DNA of 64,000 bases from Brevipalpus yothersi (GCA_003956705.1 QZCP01000568.1:1-64000); one strand, 5' to 3'; shown: positions 33,999-46,679, counted from the first letter of the stretch. The notes: generated from the letters alone by a model not told the origin. Translations and numbers: made by a program.

Positions 33999-34045
33999 NN
34001 NNNNNNNNNNNNNNNNNNNNNNNNNNNNNNNNNNNNNNNNNNNNN

Positions 34046-34083
<38 letters not shown>
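33937..34083. repeat. (GA)n microsatellite containing an assembly gap
   Basis: GA on both sides of 47 N (33999-34045). The true repeat length is unknown; the gap was probably caused by the repeat itself. Confidence 0.97.
33999..34045. other. Assembly gap (47 N)
   Basis: Run of N inside a GA repeat. Confidence 1.
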
Positions 34084-34088
<5 letters not shown>

Positions 34089-34536
34089 GCCATGTCAAGA
34101 TGCCAAGATACTGGTACTGATCTATTCTGTACACACACATACAGAGCGTATATTTTATCATAAAGTGAAATGAATTATTCGGCGACATTCGTCGACCTCA
34201 CTTGGTCGAGGTAATCATTATGTTTATCTAGACGATTCATCCGGTACCATCACTTGGGACGATCTTCATTTTCCACTCTTTCTTGTGTTTCTCGAAAACA
34301 CGAATAACATGACGATGATGATGGTCGATCGTTTGATGCTGGCCTGTTATGCTGGTGTCAATAGAATGTGAATTCATCATCATGTATATCCGAATGACCC
34401 GATTTCGGATGCTGCTGTGTTTGTGTATTTGTATACATATATATATTTATTTGTTGTGATCAGATATTGAAATAACGTTAAGCCAGCACACAATCATCTG
34501 ATCGAGGTGAAGATAGGCAAAAATATGCATGATTTC

Positions 34537-34540
<4 letters not shown>

Positions 34541-34598
<58 letters not shown>
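34541..34598. repeat. (CT)n microsatellite, 58 bp
   Basis: Uninterrupted repeat about 0.6 kb upstream of the MORN gene. Confidence 0.98.
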
Positions 34599-34602
<4 letters not shown>

Positions 34603-35173
34603 CGCCTCCTCCTTCCCCAAAAAACATCCATTGATGGTGGTAAGTGTCGTCATTATTTCCATAAAAAAGGAACATTTGATTTATGGTCTCTCTCAAAAAT
34701 TGTGTGTGTATGGTTTTCGTGAATCAAAGAAGTGAAAAAAAGAGAAAATTTAAAAGCATACAGTAATAAAAATTGATTGGCAATGAAACTGAAAAAAATC
34801 TCGATCACAATCTAATAGTTTACATGCACATCATATTGATATGATGTATGGTGTATGTGTGTGTGTATGTGTGTGACTTGAATCATAAGAAATTTTGATG
34901 ACGAATGCCTACAAATGTCTGTCGAAGAGTTGAGCGTTACAAATCGATATATTGAGATTATGAAATGAGTAAAAGTCTGAAAAGGTTTCAATCGATCAAT
35001 GAACTGAGACAAGAATCAAGATAAAGGCGTTCATTCATGTATATATTCACTCTCATTCATTCATTCATTCATTTGATTTGCTCTTTTTTTGTCTGCTATT
35101 ACACATTTGAATTGATTAATTTCCTTATTTATTATACATTATATTCACACACAAATCTATATTATACACAAAA

Positions 35174-35683
35174 ATGGTATTAAAAAAGCCTCTCATTTTG
35201 GGCAGTTACACTTATCCTGATGGAAGTGTGTATCATGGTGAATGGAATTTAAAAGGATGTAAAGATGGCTATGGAATATTGTACTTTTCATCTGGTGATG
35301 TGTATAGTGGCAAATTTCGAGATGATCTATTCTCTGAGCTGGGACATCTTCAATTTCGAGATGGCTCATTTTATGTCGGTGAATTTTTGGAAGGCTGGTT
35401 TCATGGCCAAGGTATATATCAATCGTATAACGGTTCACAGTATGTGGGCTACTTTAGGGGTGGAAAAATTTTTGGTCATGGCCAAACGAATTTGGTTACC
35501 AGTTGTATTCAATTGGAAGGTGAACATCGAGAATGGAAGTTTGTGGTACCATCGGATTGTGAATCTATCGTGGAAAATGTGATGAGAATGTGCCGATTTT
35601 TTCGTATTAATCCTGAAGCCACCATCACGGGAACAATTGATTCCGATGAGATGGATGACGAAGATGATGAAGAAAGATGCTGA
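35174..35683 (+). CDS. MORN-repeat protein (MORN4/retinophilin-like)
   Basis: 169 aa, one exon. Four consecutive MORN repeats between residues 10 and 105: the YTYPDGSVYHGEW, FSSGDVYSGKF, FRDGSFYVGEF and YNGSQYVGYF units, each followed by a G.G pair. The compact size and the absence of any kinase or other domain fit MORN4, called retinophilin in flies, a partner of class III myosin in photoreceptors and actin protrusions. The second repeat is irregular (DDLFSELG), and the C terminus is strongly acidic (SDEMDDEDDEE), which I do not associate with the family. The ATG directly follows an AT-rich leader and is the first in frame. Orthology to MORN4 is likely but not certain. Confidence 0.75.
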   Translation: MVLKKPLILGSYTYPDGSVYHGEWNLKGCKDGYGILYFSSGDVYSGKFRDDLFSELGHLQFRDGSFYVGEFLEGWFHGQGIYQSYNGSQYVGYFRGGKIFGHGQTNLVTSCIQLEGEHREWKFVVPSDCESIVENVMRMCRFFRINPEATITGTIDSDEMDDEDDEERC

Positions 35684-36358
35684 GAGACAGAGAGAGTGAG
35701 AAAGAAAAAGAAGATGAAGATGGAGGAGAAGGAAATTCATTCCAGGTAAAAGGAAGAAGTAAACTTGATTCAATCAGTTTTCATTTGGAAAGAGAGAGAG
35801 AGAGAGAAAAAAAGGATATCTTCTTATTTGGTTCATTGATTTTGTAGCCATCAAAGAAAAGTCCTGTTTGTTTTGCGGTCGACATTCATTCATAGTGATA
35901 ATGATTAAAAGATAATAATGATCACTTCGAACTTTCATGTTCATGTTCATATGTCTGTATGTCTCAAGGCGAATTGCTTGCGGAAATCAAATCGAATTAT
36001 CATCGCCATCATGCTTTATGTCGACAATAAATTTTGACCATAATTCTTAAATCTTAGTAGAATAAAAGTTTACAGATATCATCTGAACAAAAAAAGCCAA
36101 TATGTATACATACACATACACACACTGAACGGTCACTATGAGATCATCTAATAGTTAGAATATAATTTGAAGAATATATTTGAGAAAAGAATTGAGAGCA
36201 ATTCATGATGATTTAAAGCGTGTATGAGTATTTGGTTATACTCGGAATAATTTTAAATTCGAAAATCTTTATCCTGAGTAAACTTTTCTATTCCATGATA
36301 TTCATCTCCCTAATCGGACTTTATTCATTTCGTTTTTTCCCATCTCGAATGAAGCAAA

Positions 36359-36366
<8 letters not shown>

Positions 36367-36421
<55 letters not shown>
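36367..36421. repeat. (GA)n microsatellite, 55 bp
   Basis: Uninterrupted repeat downstream of the MORN gene. Confidence 0.97.
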
Positions 36422-36422
<1 letters not shown>

Positions 36423-38802
36423 CAAACGAGCGAAAGTGAATTATTGTTATTAGGTAAAAGTACCGTACGATGGATGCTGTTTGTATATCCTCCTTCTGAT
36501 CTGGATTAGCGCCCGAGATTTGAGTGTCATAAAGAGGTTGAGAAAAGGGAAAAACTGTTCAACGTACACTTTCTATAACCAAGCGGATCCTGTTATCCAT
36601 GCAAAAAAAGCTGAGCAAACGGTTCAGACGAAGATATCTCAGATGAAGATTTTACTTTTTTTTCATCAGAAGATAATAATAAATGATATGCAGATGAGCC
36701 GGTGGTTGAGTGTGTGTGTATGAGGGGTTGTGAGCATGAGAAAATAAATTCATCATCGAATTGAACTCGATTTTCACTTTTACTTTGCGGCCTCTTCTTC
36801 CTCCTCTCTTCTCATCTTTCATCTGCCTTTTCTCTTCACTATCTATTCATTCAGCACTGGCCATCCTGGTGAATTGGGTAAACTTAAGATTAGTCCAAGT
36901 GGCTGATTGTACTTACTGGCCATTCATAGTCCCCATCTTTATGGGCCGTGGTATAGTAAGTCGGCAACGTTTGATAAGAGTGAAAGGAATGTGGAAAAGT
37001 GTCTTCCATTCATGATACTATTCTATTTCAATGCGGACACACTTTTTGTGATCAACAATACAAGCTTAATTTTCATCAATGAGCTTGTAAAGAGAGAGAA
37101 AGAGGACCGGAAAAAAGGGTGGTGAAGGTGGAGCAGATGGGAGGAGTAAGAGGAGGAAGAAGATGAAGATGAAGTAAAAGAAAAAGGACAGTAGAGATGA
37201 GAGAATACTCAGGTTAATAGAATAGAAAAAAACTAATGAACTTCACATGAGAAGCTCGTGACATATAATCTGGAAATATATATATTCTTCTTTCAACAGC
37301 AACTTGGTAAACACTTTGACTTGTCTCAAAACGGTAACTTTCTCGCTCTCTCTCTTTCTCTCTCTTTCTTTCGAATATCATCAAATCAAAAGTGAGCCAA
37401 AGTTAGAACATGTTCATGTACGGTGCTTATTCGGTGACATGACCATCGATCACCTTCGATTTGAAGTGAGTGTTTCACGACTGATAGTAATGATACATTA
37501 TCGATAAACACAGCTACTTAACTTTGTGTATAAAGCCAATCAATTTTGACTGGAATAGTTTGCTCTAAGGTATGTACGTGTACGTGTATATATGAGTGAA
37601 GTGGATTTTTCAGAAGCGATCAAATTGAAGAGGAACCGAAAATAATTATGAATCAAATAATCAAATAATTCAATTGATCTGAGAAAAGGAGAGGAAGAAA
37701 AATTTTGTGGACAAGCAGATTGTAGCAAGAGTGAATTGATTATCATTTTCTTTCGTTATTTGTATTTTTTCATTTTTTGCTTCCTCATTATTTTCCCATG
37801 ATTTTCCAGAATCGCTTCTCAGTTTCATGATCCAGTTTCTTCTTCATTTTCTAACTATCTTTCCATCTCTTCCAATTGATCTTTTCATCCAAACCCTTTA
37901 TTTTCCGTAAATTTTTTTCCCTTCTCTTCTCTCTTCTCCTCCTCTTCTTCCCTATCTTTCTCTCTCTCTCTTCTACTCTCCAGCATCTTCATGAGCTTCC
38001 GGATAAAATTTCAAGCAAACGACACTGAAGTGTGGAAAGCATAAATAGTCCGTAAACGATGCCAATTATCAGCCATGGATGTTAATCAATAAATTAACGG
38101 TTATCAAAGGCTCTAAATCAACATGAGCAAACAGCTAATGGTAAACTCCACAAACCGGTAAGCAAAATAACCATCATCATTGCATGCGTTCCACCTCGCG
38201 AATATGTATATATGTATATTGTATACTGCCACGAATAGCAGAACGAGATTAGCAAAATATTTTCATTTCTCTCTCTCTTTTTCTCTCTTTTTATCTCCTC
38301 CCTTACTCCCTTCCTTTCCTTTCCTCCCCCCCCCCACATACCTCTGTTGACGTCCAAAAAATTCATGAGTTAAAATAATTTAGTTGAATGAATTTTTGAG
38401 CGAAAAAATATTTGACAGCGAATAATGAAATCGCATGCTTGGAAGTAGAAAATTTATCATTCCAAGATATATATCATGTACATTAAAAAATTGGGCAACA
38501 TACTATCTTGCAATACACATTCTGGTGATTCTCTATCTCTATCTCTCTCTCTTTCTCCAAAAACTTACCAAATACTTGATACCCTGTCCAAATACATGTA
38601 TTTTAGACACTTGTTTCCGTCATGTATTAATACGAGTGTGAAACTGTGTGGCCAAGCGGCAAAGGGGTTGAGAGAGAGAGAGATGAATCTTCAACCTTCC
38701 TCTCTCTCTCTTCCCAATATTCTAGAGGAACATCTCTCTCTCATGCCGGGTCATTCCTGAGGTGGCGAGCTTGATTCGGTTTTTTGGGCTTCAACCCTCA
38801 GG

Positions 38803-38807
<5 letters not shown>

Positions 38808-38862
<55 letters not shown>
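38808..38862. repeat. (GA)n microsatellite, 55 bp
   Basis: First of two pure tracts about 100 bp apart upstream of the PTB-domain gene. Confidence 0.97.
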
Positions 38863-38866
<4 letters not shown>

Positions 38867-38961
38867 AGGTATCAGCCAAGAAGTATAGCAGCGCGTACAA
38901 GCGAGACACTAGCGGAACTGGTTTACAGGTATATTACAGGTATACGTTTTTTTTCGGATGG

Positions 38962-38966
<5 letters not shown>

Positions 38967-39039
<73 letters not shown>
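38967..39039. repeat. (GA)n microsatellite, 73 bp
   Basis: Second of the pair, ending about 450 bp before the PTB-domain start codon. Confidence 0.97.
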
Positions 39040-39047
<8 letters not shown>

Positions 39048-39484
39048 CATTGATCAAGTCTATCCAGAAACTTAGCCACCTCAACACAAACTCAATATTC
39101 ATTTTTACAGGTTACACATTGCATTTTTGCTTAACTATCAACAAAAAAGTGACTTTTTAAAGGTAAATTTTTCAACTTAACTGTTCATTCGAATCATCTT
39201 GACCCAACAACCTTTTATACAGTTATTCGGACGATTTTATTTCCTTTCTCCTCTTTATTTGGAGTAAATTGTTGGATAATTCAAATTTTTGGTGAACGTG
39301 TTGAAGTAGTACTAGTTAGTAATAGTGGTGAAAGAGAAAAAAAAATTTTTTACTTAAAAGTGATTGTTTCAATCGACAAAATTTTTTTCTTCTTCTCATA
39401 ATCAACTTTTCTTCTCTACTCATCTTCAGCCATCGGTCAGTGGGAAAAAAAATTTTGATTTGATTTGATAGCATCAATCAAAGT

Positions 39485-42238
39485 ATGGGCAAAGAGAGGC
39501 CAGGCCACTCTGGAGGTACCATCAGTGGCAGTGGTCCTGGTGGCAGTGCCTATGGAACTACACCGATATGCCGTTGTAGGGTCATGTACCTGGGTTCATC
39601 AGTACCACACGCAACCAAGGATGGTCTGCAAGGTATTCAAGAGCCTCTCCGTGAATTATATCCCGAAACTGGTCTCGTTGATTATGGTAGTGCGGGCATC
39701 GACTCATGGATCAGTGTGTGGAGTAATGGTATACTAATTGAAAATGTTGACGATTCGGGACGTGAAGTGAAACGATTTTTTCCCATCGATTCTCTCCATT
39801 ATTGTGCTGCGGTGCGATATGTTGTCATACCATCCACAACCACCACCATGATCAGTGAATCTAGTATGGCCAATGGTCCATCATCACCACCCGGTTCAAC
39901 ATTGGTACCCACTGGTGGCGATGGACACCATCATTCCCATCCTGTTGTACATCGATCTAGTAGCTGTGAAAAAGTGGCCAAATTTTTACCTCTTGATAGT
40001 CCATTTTTACGTAATTCGGAAAATAATCATCCACCACTGTTCGCCTGTATACTGAGACGAACAAGTGGCATCAAAGTTCTCGAGTGTCATGCATTCATAT
40101 GTAAACGTGAACCAGCAGCCAATGCATTGGTACGTTGCTGTTTTCATGCATATGCCGATAGTATGTATGCCAAACAGATTGAAGATAATCCATACTCTCA
40201 GATCGGCTCTCAACGACGTCGACGATCAAGGTCAATATCTGCCCTGGATAAAATGGATTCGTGGACATACTCAAGGACTGCCACCGGTGGTGATGATGAT
40301 GGTGGTGGTGATCCAGATCTAATTAATCACCATCATCACCATCCATCGGATGGATCACAGCAAGATTCCCCTGGTGTGGTTACCAATGGACATGGTGAAA
40401 GTGGCCATCGATCCCACCATCAGCGTAATGGTGGTGGCGGTGGTCATAACGGTGAAGGAACACCATCCGAAATAGGAGCCACATCAACAGTTAGTCATTC
40501 ACCAGATGAGGATAATAATTATCATAATAATAAGCCATGGCCTGGACAAGGACACCAGCAGCAGCAGCAACAATATTTTCGTCCAACATCCGATTCAATG
40601 ATGATGACCATGATCAATAATGCCGGTGCTAATGGTACACTAATGCGTAGCCATGGACCACTGCCGCCACCACCGCCATTGCCACCATTACCACCCAATG
40701 GTCGAATTCCTCGTTACGTAATTGTGCCACCTCCACCACCACCATCTCACTCAGTGCCTCCACTAGCCGGAATACCACCTCCAGGTCATCATCCAGCATT
40801 CTATTCATTTCCGATTATCGGAGATCCAGAGAAAGTTATAAAGCATTCACTGAAGAAGAAGAAGAAAAAATCATCCTCTTCATCTAAATCCAAATCATGC
40901 ATGATGATCGGCCAGCCGATACATCCATCCCAATTGATATCCGTGCCACAATGTCCACCACAGCTACTTCATCATCATCCGCCATTACCATACCATCCCC
41001 ATCATCCAGCATCTCATCATCCCCACATATACGGTCCACCACCACCACCACCAGGATCAGGCCAGCCACTACCACCACCACCTCCACCCATGTCCACATC
41101 GGCTGTCACCCATCACCATCATCCGATGTCCCCATCATCCACAGCGTACAGTGTCCGTGGCCGGTTGAGAAGAGGCCCTCCATTGCCTCCAGCATCGGCA
41201 GTAGTAGCTGGTGGGCCACCAGATTCCTATCCGATCATGTACACCTCAAATGAGGAACCAGTTTATATACCTCCGATGAGGCCACTTACACCGCTCTCCA
41301 ATTATCATCATCCACATCATTCGGATCATTACGTTCAATATCCTTTACAAAATTATGGAACAACGCCTCGTCGTCCATACGCTAATGGTGGTGACAAAAT
41401 AAATCGTAAAGATGGTCCCGGTATCGGTGGCGGTGGTGGTGGTGGCAATGGTCGGGGTGATATGATCAATAATGGCCATCTAAATGGTATGATGATGATA
41501 CGTTCAAATGGTCCCAATGGTAGTCCCGGAAGTGGTGATGATAATCCTGATCGGGAAGCGTCACCAGCATCAGTTGGGCTGTATAAGCGTAAAGGTCATC
41601 TCAATGAGCGAGCCTTTTCATACTCTATTCGACAAGAACACCGATCACGTTCAAATAGTTTAGCTAATTTACAATTCGATGAGCTGGGCGATGGTGGTGG
41701 TGGTATGGCCAGTGGTACAAATGGATTGATTATCGATCGAAATGGTGTACCAATGCCACCACCGGAACGTCGATCATCTTCATCCAATAACAATAGTGGC
41801 ACCGAATCGCATACAAGTAAAAGCCATGGACAATCGAATGGCCGAATACCATCTTCATCTCAAATAAATTCCCTAGGCAATGGTTTGAGTGATCATCATG
41901 GTATGATGAATGGCCACTCGGATCATCATCATCATCATCGTAGAGACAGTTTGATTATGGAAAATTCTTCTTCTCGCCAACAAATGGGTTTATCCCAAAG
42001 TATGGCCAATTTAAATATTTCCAATGGACATCCTCATTCCAATATGAAAGATATACCCAAAACGGCGAGCATCAAAAGATCTTCCAAACAGCGGAATAGC
42101 TTGGGCAGTAGAGGTGGATTGCCGATTGCTCCACCAGTACCTCCGATCACACCGAATATGATGATGATGAATGGTAAATCATCGATGCCATCGCCAACCG
42201 GTGATCGCTCAAAACAACAGCTGATTCGTAAGATATAA
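39485..42238 (+). CDS. Large PTB (PID)-domain protein with Pro/His-rich disordered tail
   Basis: 917 aa from a single exon. A phosphotyrosine-binding type fold is visible in two parts: residues about 30-120 (CRCRVMYLGSSVP, ..WISVWSNGILI.., LHYCAAVRYV) and about 165-230 (PPLFACILRR, IKVLECHAFICK, ANALVRCCFHAYAD), separated by a roughly 50-residue Ser/Thr/His-rich insert. The C-terminal helix is the usual end of a PTB domain. The other 680 residues are low complexity: Pro stretches that could bind SH3 or WW domains, Gly/Asn/His runs, Ser-rich basic motifs (RRRRSRSIS, RSRSNSL). Probably a cytoplasmic adaptor. I cannot assign it to a named PTB family. Confidence 0.75.
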   Translation: MGKERPGHSGGTISGSGPGGSAYGTTPICRCRVMYLGSSVPHATKDGLQGIQEPLRELYPETGLVDYGSAGIDSWISVWSNGILIENVDDSGREVKRFFPIDSLHYCAAVRYVVIPSTTTTMISESSMANGPSSPPGSTLVPTGGDGHHHSHPVVHRSSSCEKVAKFLPLDSPFLRNSENNHPPLFACILRRTSGIKVLECHAFICKREPAANALVRCCFHAYADSMYAKQIEDNPYSQIGSQRRRRSRSISALDKMDSWTYSRTATGGDDDGGGDPDLINHHHHHPSDGSQQDSPGVVTNGHGESGHRSHHQRNGGGGGHNGEGTPSEIGATSTVSHSPDEDNNYHNNKPWPGQGHQQQQQQYFRPTSDSMMMTMINNAGANGTLMRSHGPLPPPPPLPPLPPNGRIPRYVIVPPPPPPSHSVPPLAGIPPPGHHPAFYSFPIIGDPEKVIKHSLKKKKKKSSSSSKSKSCMMIGQPIHPSQLISVPQCPPQLLHHHPPLPYHPHHPASHHPHIYGPPPPPPGSGQPLPPPPPPMSTSAVTHHHHPMSPSSTAYSVRGRLRRGPPLPPASAVVAGGPPDSYPIMYTSNEEPVYIPPMRPLTPLSNYHHPHHSDHYVQYPLQNYGTTPRRPYANGGDKINRKDGPGIGGGGGGGNGRGDMINNGHLNGMMMIRSNGPNGSPGSGDDNPDREASPASVGLYKRKGHLNERAFSYSIRQEHRSRSNSLANLQFDELGDGGGGMASGTNGLIIDRNGVPMPPPERRSSSSNNNSGTESHTSKSHGQSNGRIPSSSQINSLGNGLSDHHGMMNGHSDHHHHHRRDSLIMENSSSRQQMGLSQSMANLNISNGHPHSNMKDIPKTASIKRSSKQRNSLGSRGGLPIAPPVPPITPNMMMMNGKSSMPSPTGDRSKQQLIRKI

Positions 42239-43844
42239 TCATGAACAGCATATACAATATGGAATTGAAGTACAAGTAAATCACAAGTGAAGAGAGAAAT
42301 CGAGAGAATAATTCGATTACATATGATGATGATGAGAAAGAAAAATTTATTGGTGCAACCAAAAGAGAAATTTAAATATGCTTGTTATTTGGAATTATAT
42401 CGGATGCAAATTATGTATCAAGTGTTCAACATTTCGCTGATACACTCGATCAATTTTCGATGAAAAATTGTGAAATTAAATTTTGCAACAAATCCGTTGA
42501 TCCGAATGTTCATACTTTTCGTCCATAGAAAAGTATAGAAAATAATTAATTAATTCAAACAGGATCTTGATAAATTACTTTTCGATACCATTCGCTGTAT
42601 GAAAACGAGAAGGAAAAGTAATTGATTCAAGTGTATCCCATATTATTTTGATAAATAATAAACTGATTTCGGTCAGTTAATGTTAATAATAATATATACT
42701 TAATGTGTTTTACTAATTGGTCAATAAGAGTATGTTTACAATGAACAAAAAAAATTTTCCATTTGATTCTTGTATATACAACAAATTAAGATTCTCAATT
42801 AGCTCAGTGTCAAACTTTATCATCGCAAACATGAAATTTTTAAGCTACTTTTTGGTTGATAATTTTGTTGAAGCCACAGAAGCTACTTGCTCTGATGATG
42901 ATCTTTCACCAGAAGATAAACACTGTTCCTGGTATGGAAAAATTTTCTATCCTCCATTCAATACTAATTAAGGTAGGTAAGGTAACTTAATGATAGACAA
43001 TTACTGTGGGCTGGTTTCGAATTTTCGATTCTCTCTCTCTCTCTCTCTTCTCTGATCTGATGACTATGTGTATGTGTGTTGTGTTAAGGCTGTAATTCTT
43101 TCTATTCGTTTTGCATCATTAGAAGTCAATCAATAGGAACTTGTGGCCAAAAAGAGAAAAACATACATACCATCACTTAATCACTATAAGGATCGCGTTC
43201 TCCATTCCAGATGAATAGATTTGCATCTATTCTCTGATATATTCTGATTCTTTCCTCTCTTGGTCAATCCTCGATGTTAAGGAATGCAAACCAGTTTCGA
43301 GTGTTTGTGGGAATACAAATTTTTTCATCTATCAGCTAAAAAAGCAGCATTAAAAAGTGAAAGAAGACACTTTTTCCGTCAGACCATTGAGTCAAGTTGA
43401 CGATGATAAACTCGATTGAATTAATCATTTGGAATTAAAGTTTGTTTCACATGCACGCACATTGATTCAATGTTTTTACTCCCACTAGGAATGAAACTGA
43501 AGTGGTCTAAGGTGAATACATATATTTTTACTAACGATTCTTCCTTGATGGGAATCTTGATCCTATCACCAGGAGATTGAATTATGGCACTCATAAACAA
43601 CATCTCGAAAGTATTCGAGATGTATTTCCTAGATTTGAAGTCTAGGGAAAGGTTCTAGAGTAGGGGTCTAGTTCAATCAACTTCAGGAAGACAATTGAGA
43701 TCAGCTTCAAAACTCTAGTTGAGAGGAGAAAATAAGATTGAGAATTGAATTTTTTTCATTCAAAAATTTTTTTTATTAACTTATAAGAAAATCTAGAATA
43801 AAAACGATGAAGATGACATGATTAACGATGTTTCAATGTTTAAT
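42239..43844. other. Intergenic region
   Basis: 3' UTR of the PTB-domain gene, then AT-rich DNA. A small frame at 42831-42971 could encode a 46-residue peptide starting MKFLSYFLVDNF, but nothing else supports it. Reverse-strand AATAAA at 43772-43777 fits ELOVL copy A, about 70 bp past its stop. A short CT run lies at 43031-43049. Confidence 0.4.
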
Positions 43845-44969
43845 TTATTGACACTTGATGTCCTTGGTTTTGCCGTTCAGTTTTGGCATTATATATTTTT
43901 CGTCTTTCGGAACTTTTTCGGTGTAAGTTTGTTTGTAGAAGTCCATGAACAAAATCCAGAATAGAGATGCATTCAACATGATCCATGCACTTAACCATTT
44001 TGGATATTCACATCCATTGAAAAATACTTGAGATTGATGGAGAATAATGGCCACAAAGTGGGCTAACTGTAGCATGGTTAAATATTTTTTCCACCAAAGA
44101 TACTTCTGTACACTTGGTCCCATTGCGGAAAGAGCATAATAACTGTACATGACAACATGAACACAACAGTTGAGCCATCCAAAGAATATTCCATGTCCAC
44201 CTATTAAGGAAATAGCAAAAAAAGGGAATTGTTATTACAGTATTTCATTTAGAACTACTTGAGGTCATCATTAAAAATTCGTAAAGACTAAATCAAGGAT
44301 TCAAGATGTAATGTTAGAATATTTCAACAAGTTTGGTGCTGAGTCTAAAATCTCAGGAATCCTGAGTATCCAGAGGAGAAGTTACGTAATTTTCCTTGAA
44401 AAATCTATACGATCAGATAATCTAATTGTTTATCAGAAATTCTTCCAATTTCTTGGTGAAAAAGTTCTGAAAATCCGACAAAACTTACCTGGTACAAATT
44501 TCATTCCAATCCAAACACTTATCGGAAGACTGCCGTGATGTAGAACATGTAAATTGGATACTTGATTCTGCTTTTTACGGAGAACAGCGAAGATGGTATC
44601 CATAAATTCGGCCAGTTTGATGATATAGAACATAAAAACAGCCGGAAATTCCAAATCTCTCTGTTCGGGAGTTTTAATTGTTTCACATCTTAGGCTGCCA
44701 CCCTCATAGAAGAAGAATTTGATTCCTTGTACAACCAAGAAAAGATTAGCGAAAACAGTGGCGATATTGTATGTCAACATAACATTATTAAGTTTGAAAG
44801 GCTTTCGGTCTCTCATAATCGCTGGTCCAATATATTTGACAAATAAAACATAAGCTGAGCACAAAAATAAGGTTGGAAAAGGAGATCGAAGAAGAAAGTA
44901 TTCATTGGTTTTCGGCTCAGCTCCAACCATAGCCTCTTGGTAGAGTTCCTTAACGTACGCTAAACTCAT
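43845..44969 (-). CDS. Very-long-chain fatty acid elongase (ELOVL), copy A
   Basis: Exons 44969-44489 and 44200-43845 give 278 aa; the intron is phase 1 within a Gly codon. Membrane enzyme of the endoplasmic reticulum that condenses malonyl-CoA with acyl-CoA, the first step of fatty acid elongation. Seen: KLAEFMDTIFAVLRKKQNQ, the metal-binding histidine box LHVLHHG, HVVMYSYYALSAMGP, and the QLAHFVAIILHQSQ helix, with about seven hydrophobic segments across the protein. The usual Asn before the His box is kept (VSNLHVLHHG). The start was set at MSLAYVKEL because the longer frame upstream is not elongase-like. Next to copy B on the same strand with an identically placed intron. Confidence 0.9.
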
Positions 44970-45361
44970 GATTGCAAATGATAAAACACTATGGTCGAGA
45001 AAAAAGCTGCAAGAATGAATGAAAATTGAAGTGTTCACCACAGAAGAGTGGAATGAAATGAGCCTTTTACCTAGAATACCGCTTAAATATAACCCTCTAT
45101 TAACACTCAGACTGATAATCAAAATTCATCAGCTTCTTACGTCAAAGGCAGAATGCTCACCGGTTAGCTCCCAAACTGAGCTCCAAAAATCCCAAGAAGT
45201 TTATCGTTGGGATTGCATCGTCAGAAACCCAACTGGCATTTAACTAAGTTGCATTCTAACCTTATGTTCTCACATCCCCGACATTCGTTGCCCCTAAGGC
45301 GTTTGGCAATTATTTCCTGATTCTGTGTGTACATTTTTTTCGACTATGTAATGAATTTTGG

Positions 45362-45366
<5 letters not shown>

Positions 45367-45413
<47 letters not shown>
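45367..45413. repeat. (CT)n microsatellite, 47 bp
   Basis: Pure repeat between the ELOVL genes. Confidence 0.97.
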
Positions 45414-45415
<2 letters not shown>

Positions 45416-46285
45416 CTCTCTTTTTTTCTCATAGGCTCTTCAGATCATAATAATAATGCCTTGAGGATCAATGGCGTCCTGAGCTAAATCTGATTTTTAT
45501 CCGCATTTTTCCTTCAATCATCGTATTATTGTTTACCATAGATTTTACACAATATTTGTGTTCAAAAAAGGTTTGACTTTTGAATGTTAAAGGTTATCAA
45601 AACATCCTCTGGGATGCACATCTTTTCCTTTAGACTTCGATTGCTCAATAATCAGGAAACTGTTGAGTCTTAGCAATAAAAGACTATAGAAACAGGTTTC
45701 ATTTGAGACTATTGTTTGAAATTTAGAATTCTGACATTTTTTGTGCTGTTTGCGACATTTCATTCAATTATGGGGAATAATGGTTGTTTTTATTGTCAAG
45801 AAAAACACAATACTGATTCATTATTAGCGGGAAAATGTTCAAAATGAATTGTCTGGCTACCCCAATTCATCATAAGAGACTCATAAGGAAAACATAAAAA
45901 AGTGTTGAGGCTTAAAAATTCACATAATTTGATATCTTGTTCTTATTATCTCTCATCACATACATGTAACTAAATGACCAAAAGTTTGGCTAAGCGGAGT
46001 CTCAACGGTTAACTCAGTCAGCGATTAGATAAACTTAGTTTGCTCGAGGTGATACCATCGATACGTAACAATTTTGGACGTGAGATGGGACGTAGTTGTG
46101 ACGAGCTCAGCTATAACTTACGAACTAATCATTCATTTCATATCTGATTTCGATGAATGGAAATCATGATGATCGTTCAAACACTGGAACATTTCGAAAT
46201 GTTATTCATGGTGAGGCAAATCGAAGACTCCATCATAGTCTCCATAACTAGCCTATGGCAAGGGCTTGATCAGCTGCAGGGAAAG

Positions 46286-46291
<6 letters not shown>

Positions 46292-46346
<55 letters not shown>
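46292..46346. repeat. (GA)n microsatellite, 55 bp
   Basis: Pure repeat about 330 bp downstream of the ELOVL copy B stop. Confidence 0.97.
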
Positions 46347-46349
<3 letters not shown>

Positions 46350-46679
46350 TCTCGGCATTGCCCTTCTGGCACGTCATTTCAAGACGATTGCTACATAAGC
46401 AGCCAAAGACTGTGGAAACACATTAAGTTTCATCTGGAATCATCCTGTTTTCTACCAAAAAAATGTCAACATTCACAAGTAGTTTATAAAAATAACTTTG
46501 TTGACCTTTCGATTTAGCTTACAGACTGTGTGGAAATGTCTGCCTCTATCTGGGGGATCATTTGAGGAAAAATTGTTCCAATTGAGACGGATAATAAGAT
46601 AAATTTATTCAAAAAATTGAGCTAATTGAAAATTCATCAGCATGATTTTCCTTCTGAATGTGAAATTTACTATAAAAAG

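Larger units (their letters stand above)
32922..35173. other. Gene-poor region with simple repeats and an assembly gap
   Basis: Holds (CT)n 32936-32981, a (GA)n tract broken by 47 N (33937-34083), (CT)n 34541-34598 and a TG run near 34851-34873. No exon supported. The last 100 bp should be the promoter and 5' UTR of the MORN gene. Confidence 0.5.
35684..39484. other. Gene-poor region, many (GA)n tracts
   Basis: About 3.8 kb with pure GA at 36367-36421, 38808-38862 and 38967-39039, shorter GA/CT near 35791-35808, 37347-37369 and 38271-38290, and a C run at 38327-38335. Open frames here are short or made of repeats. The last few hundred bases are probably 5' UTR of the PTB-domain gene. Confidence 0.5.
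44970..46679. other. Region between the two ELOVL genes
   Basis: Contains (CT)n 45367-45413 and (GA)n 46292-46346, and a reverse AATAAA at 46604-46609 that fits ELOVL copy B. No further exon recognised. Confidence 0.5.

Noticed and set aside
42831..42971. 46-residue peptide frame with a hydrophobic start
   Set aside because: No leader of convincing length, only two Cys, and no splice or homology support.
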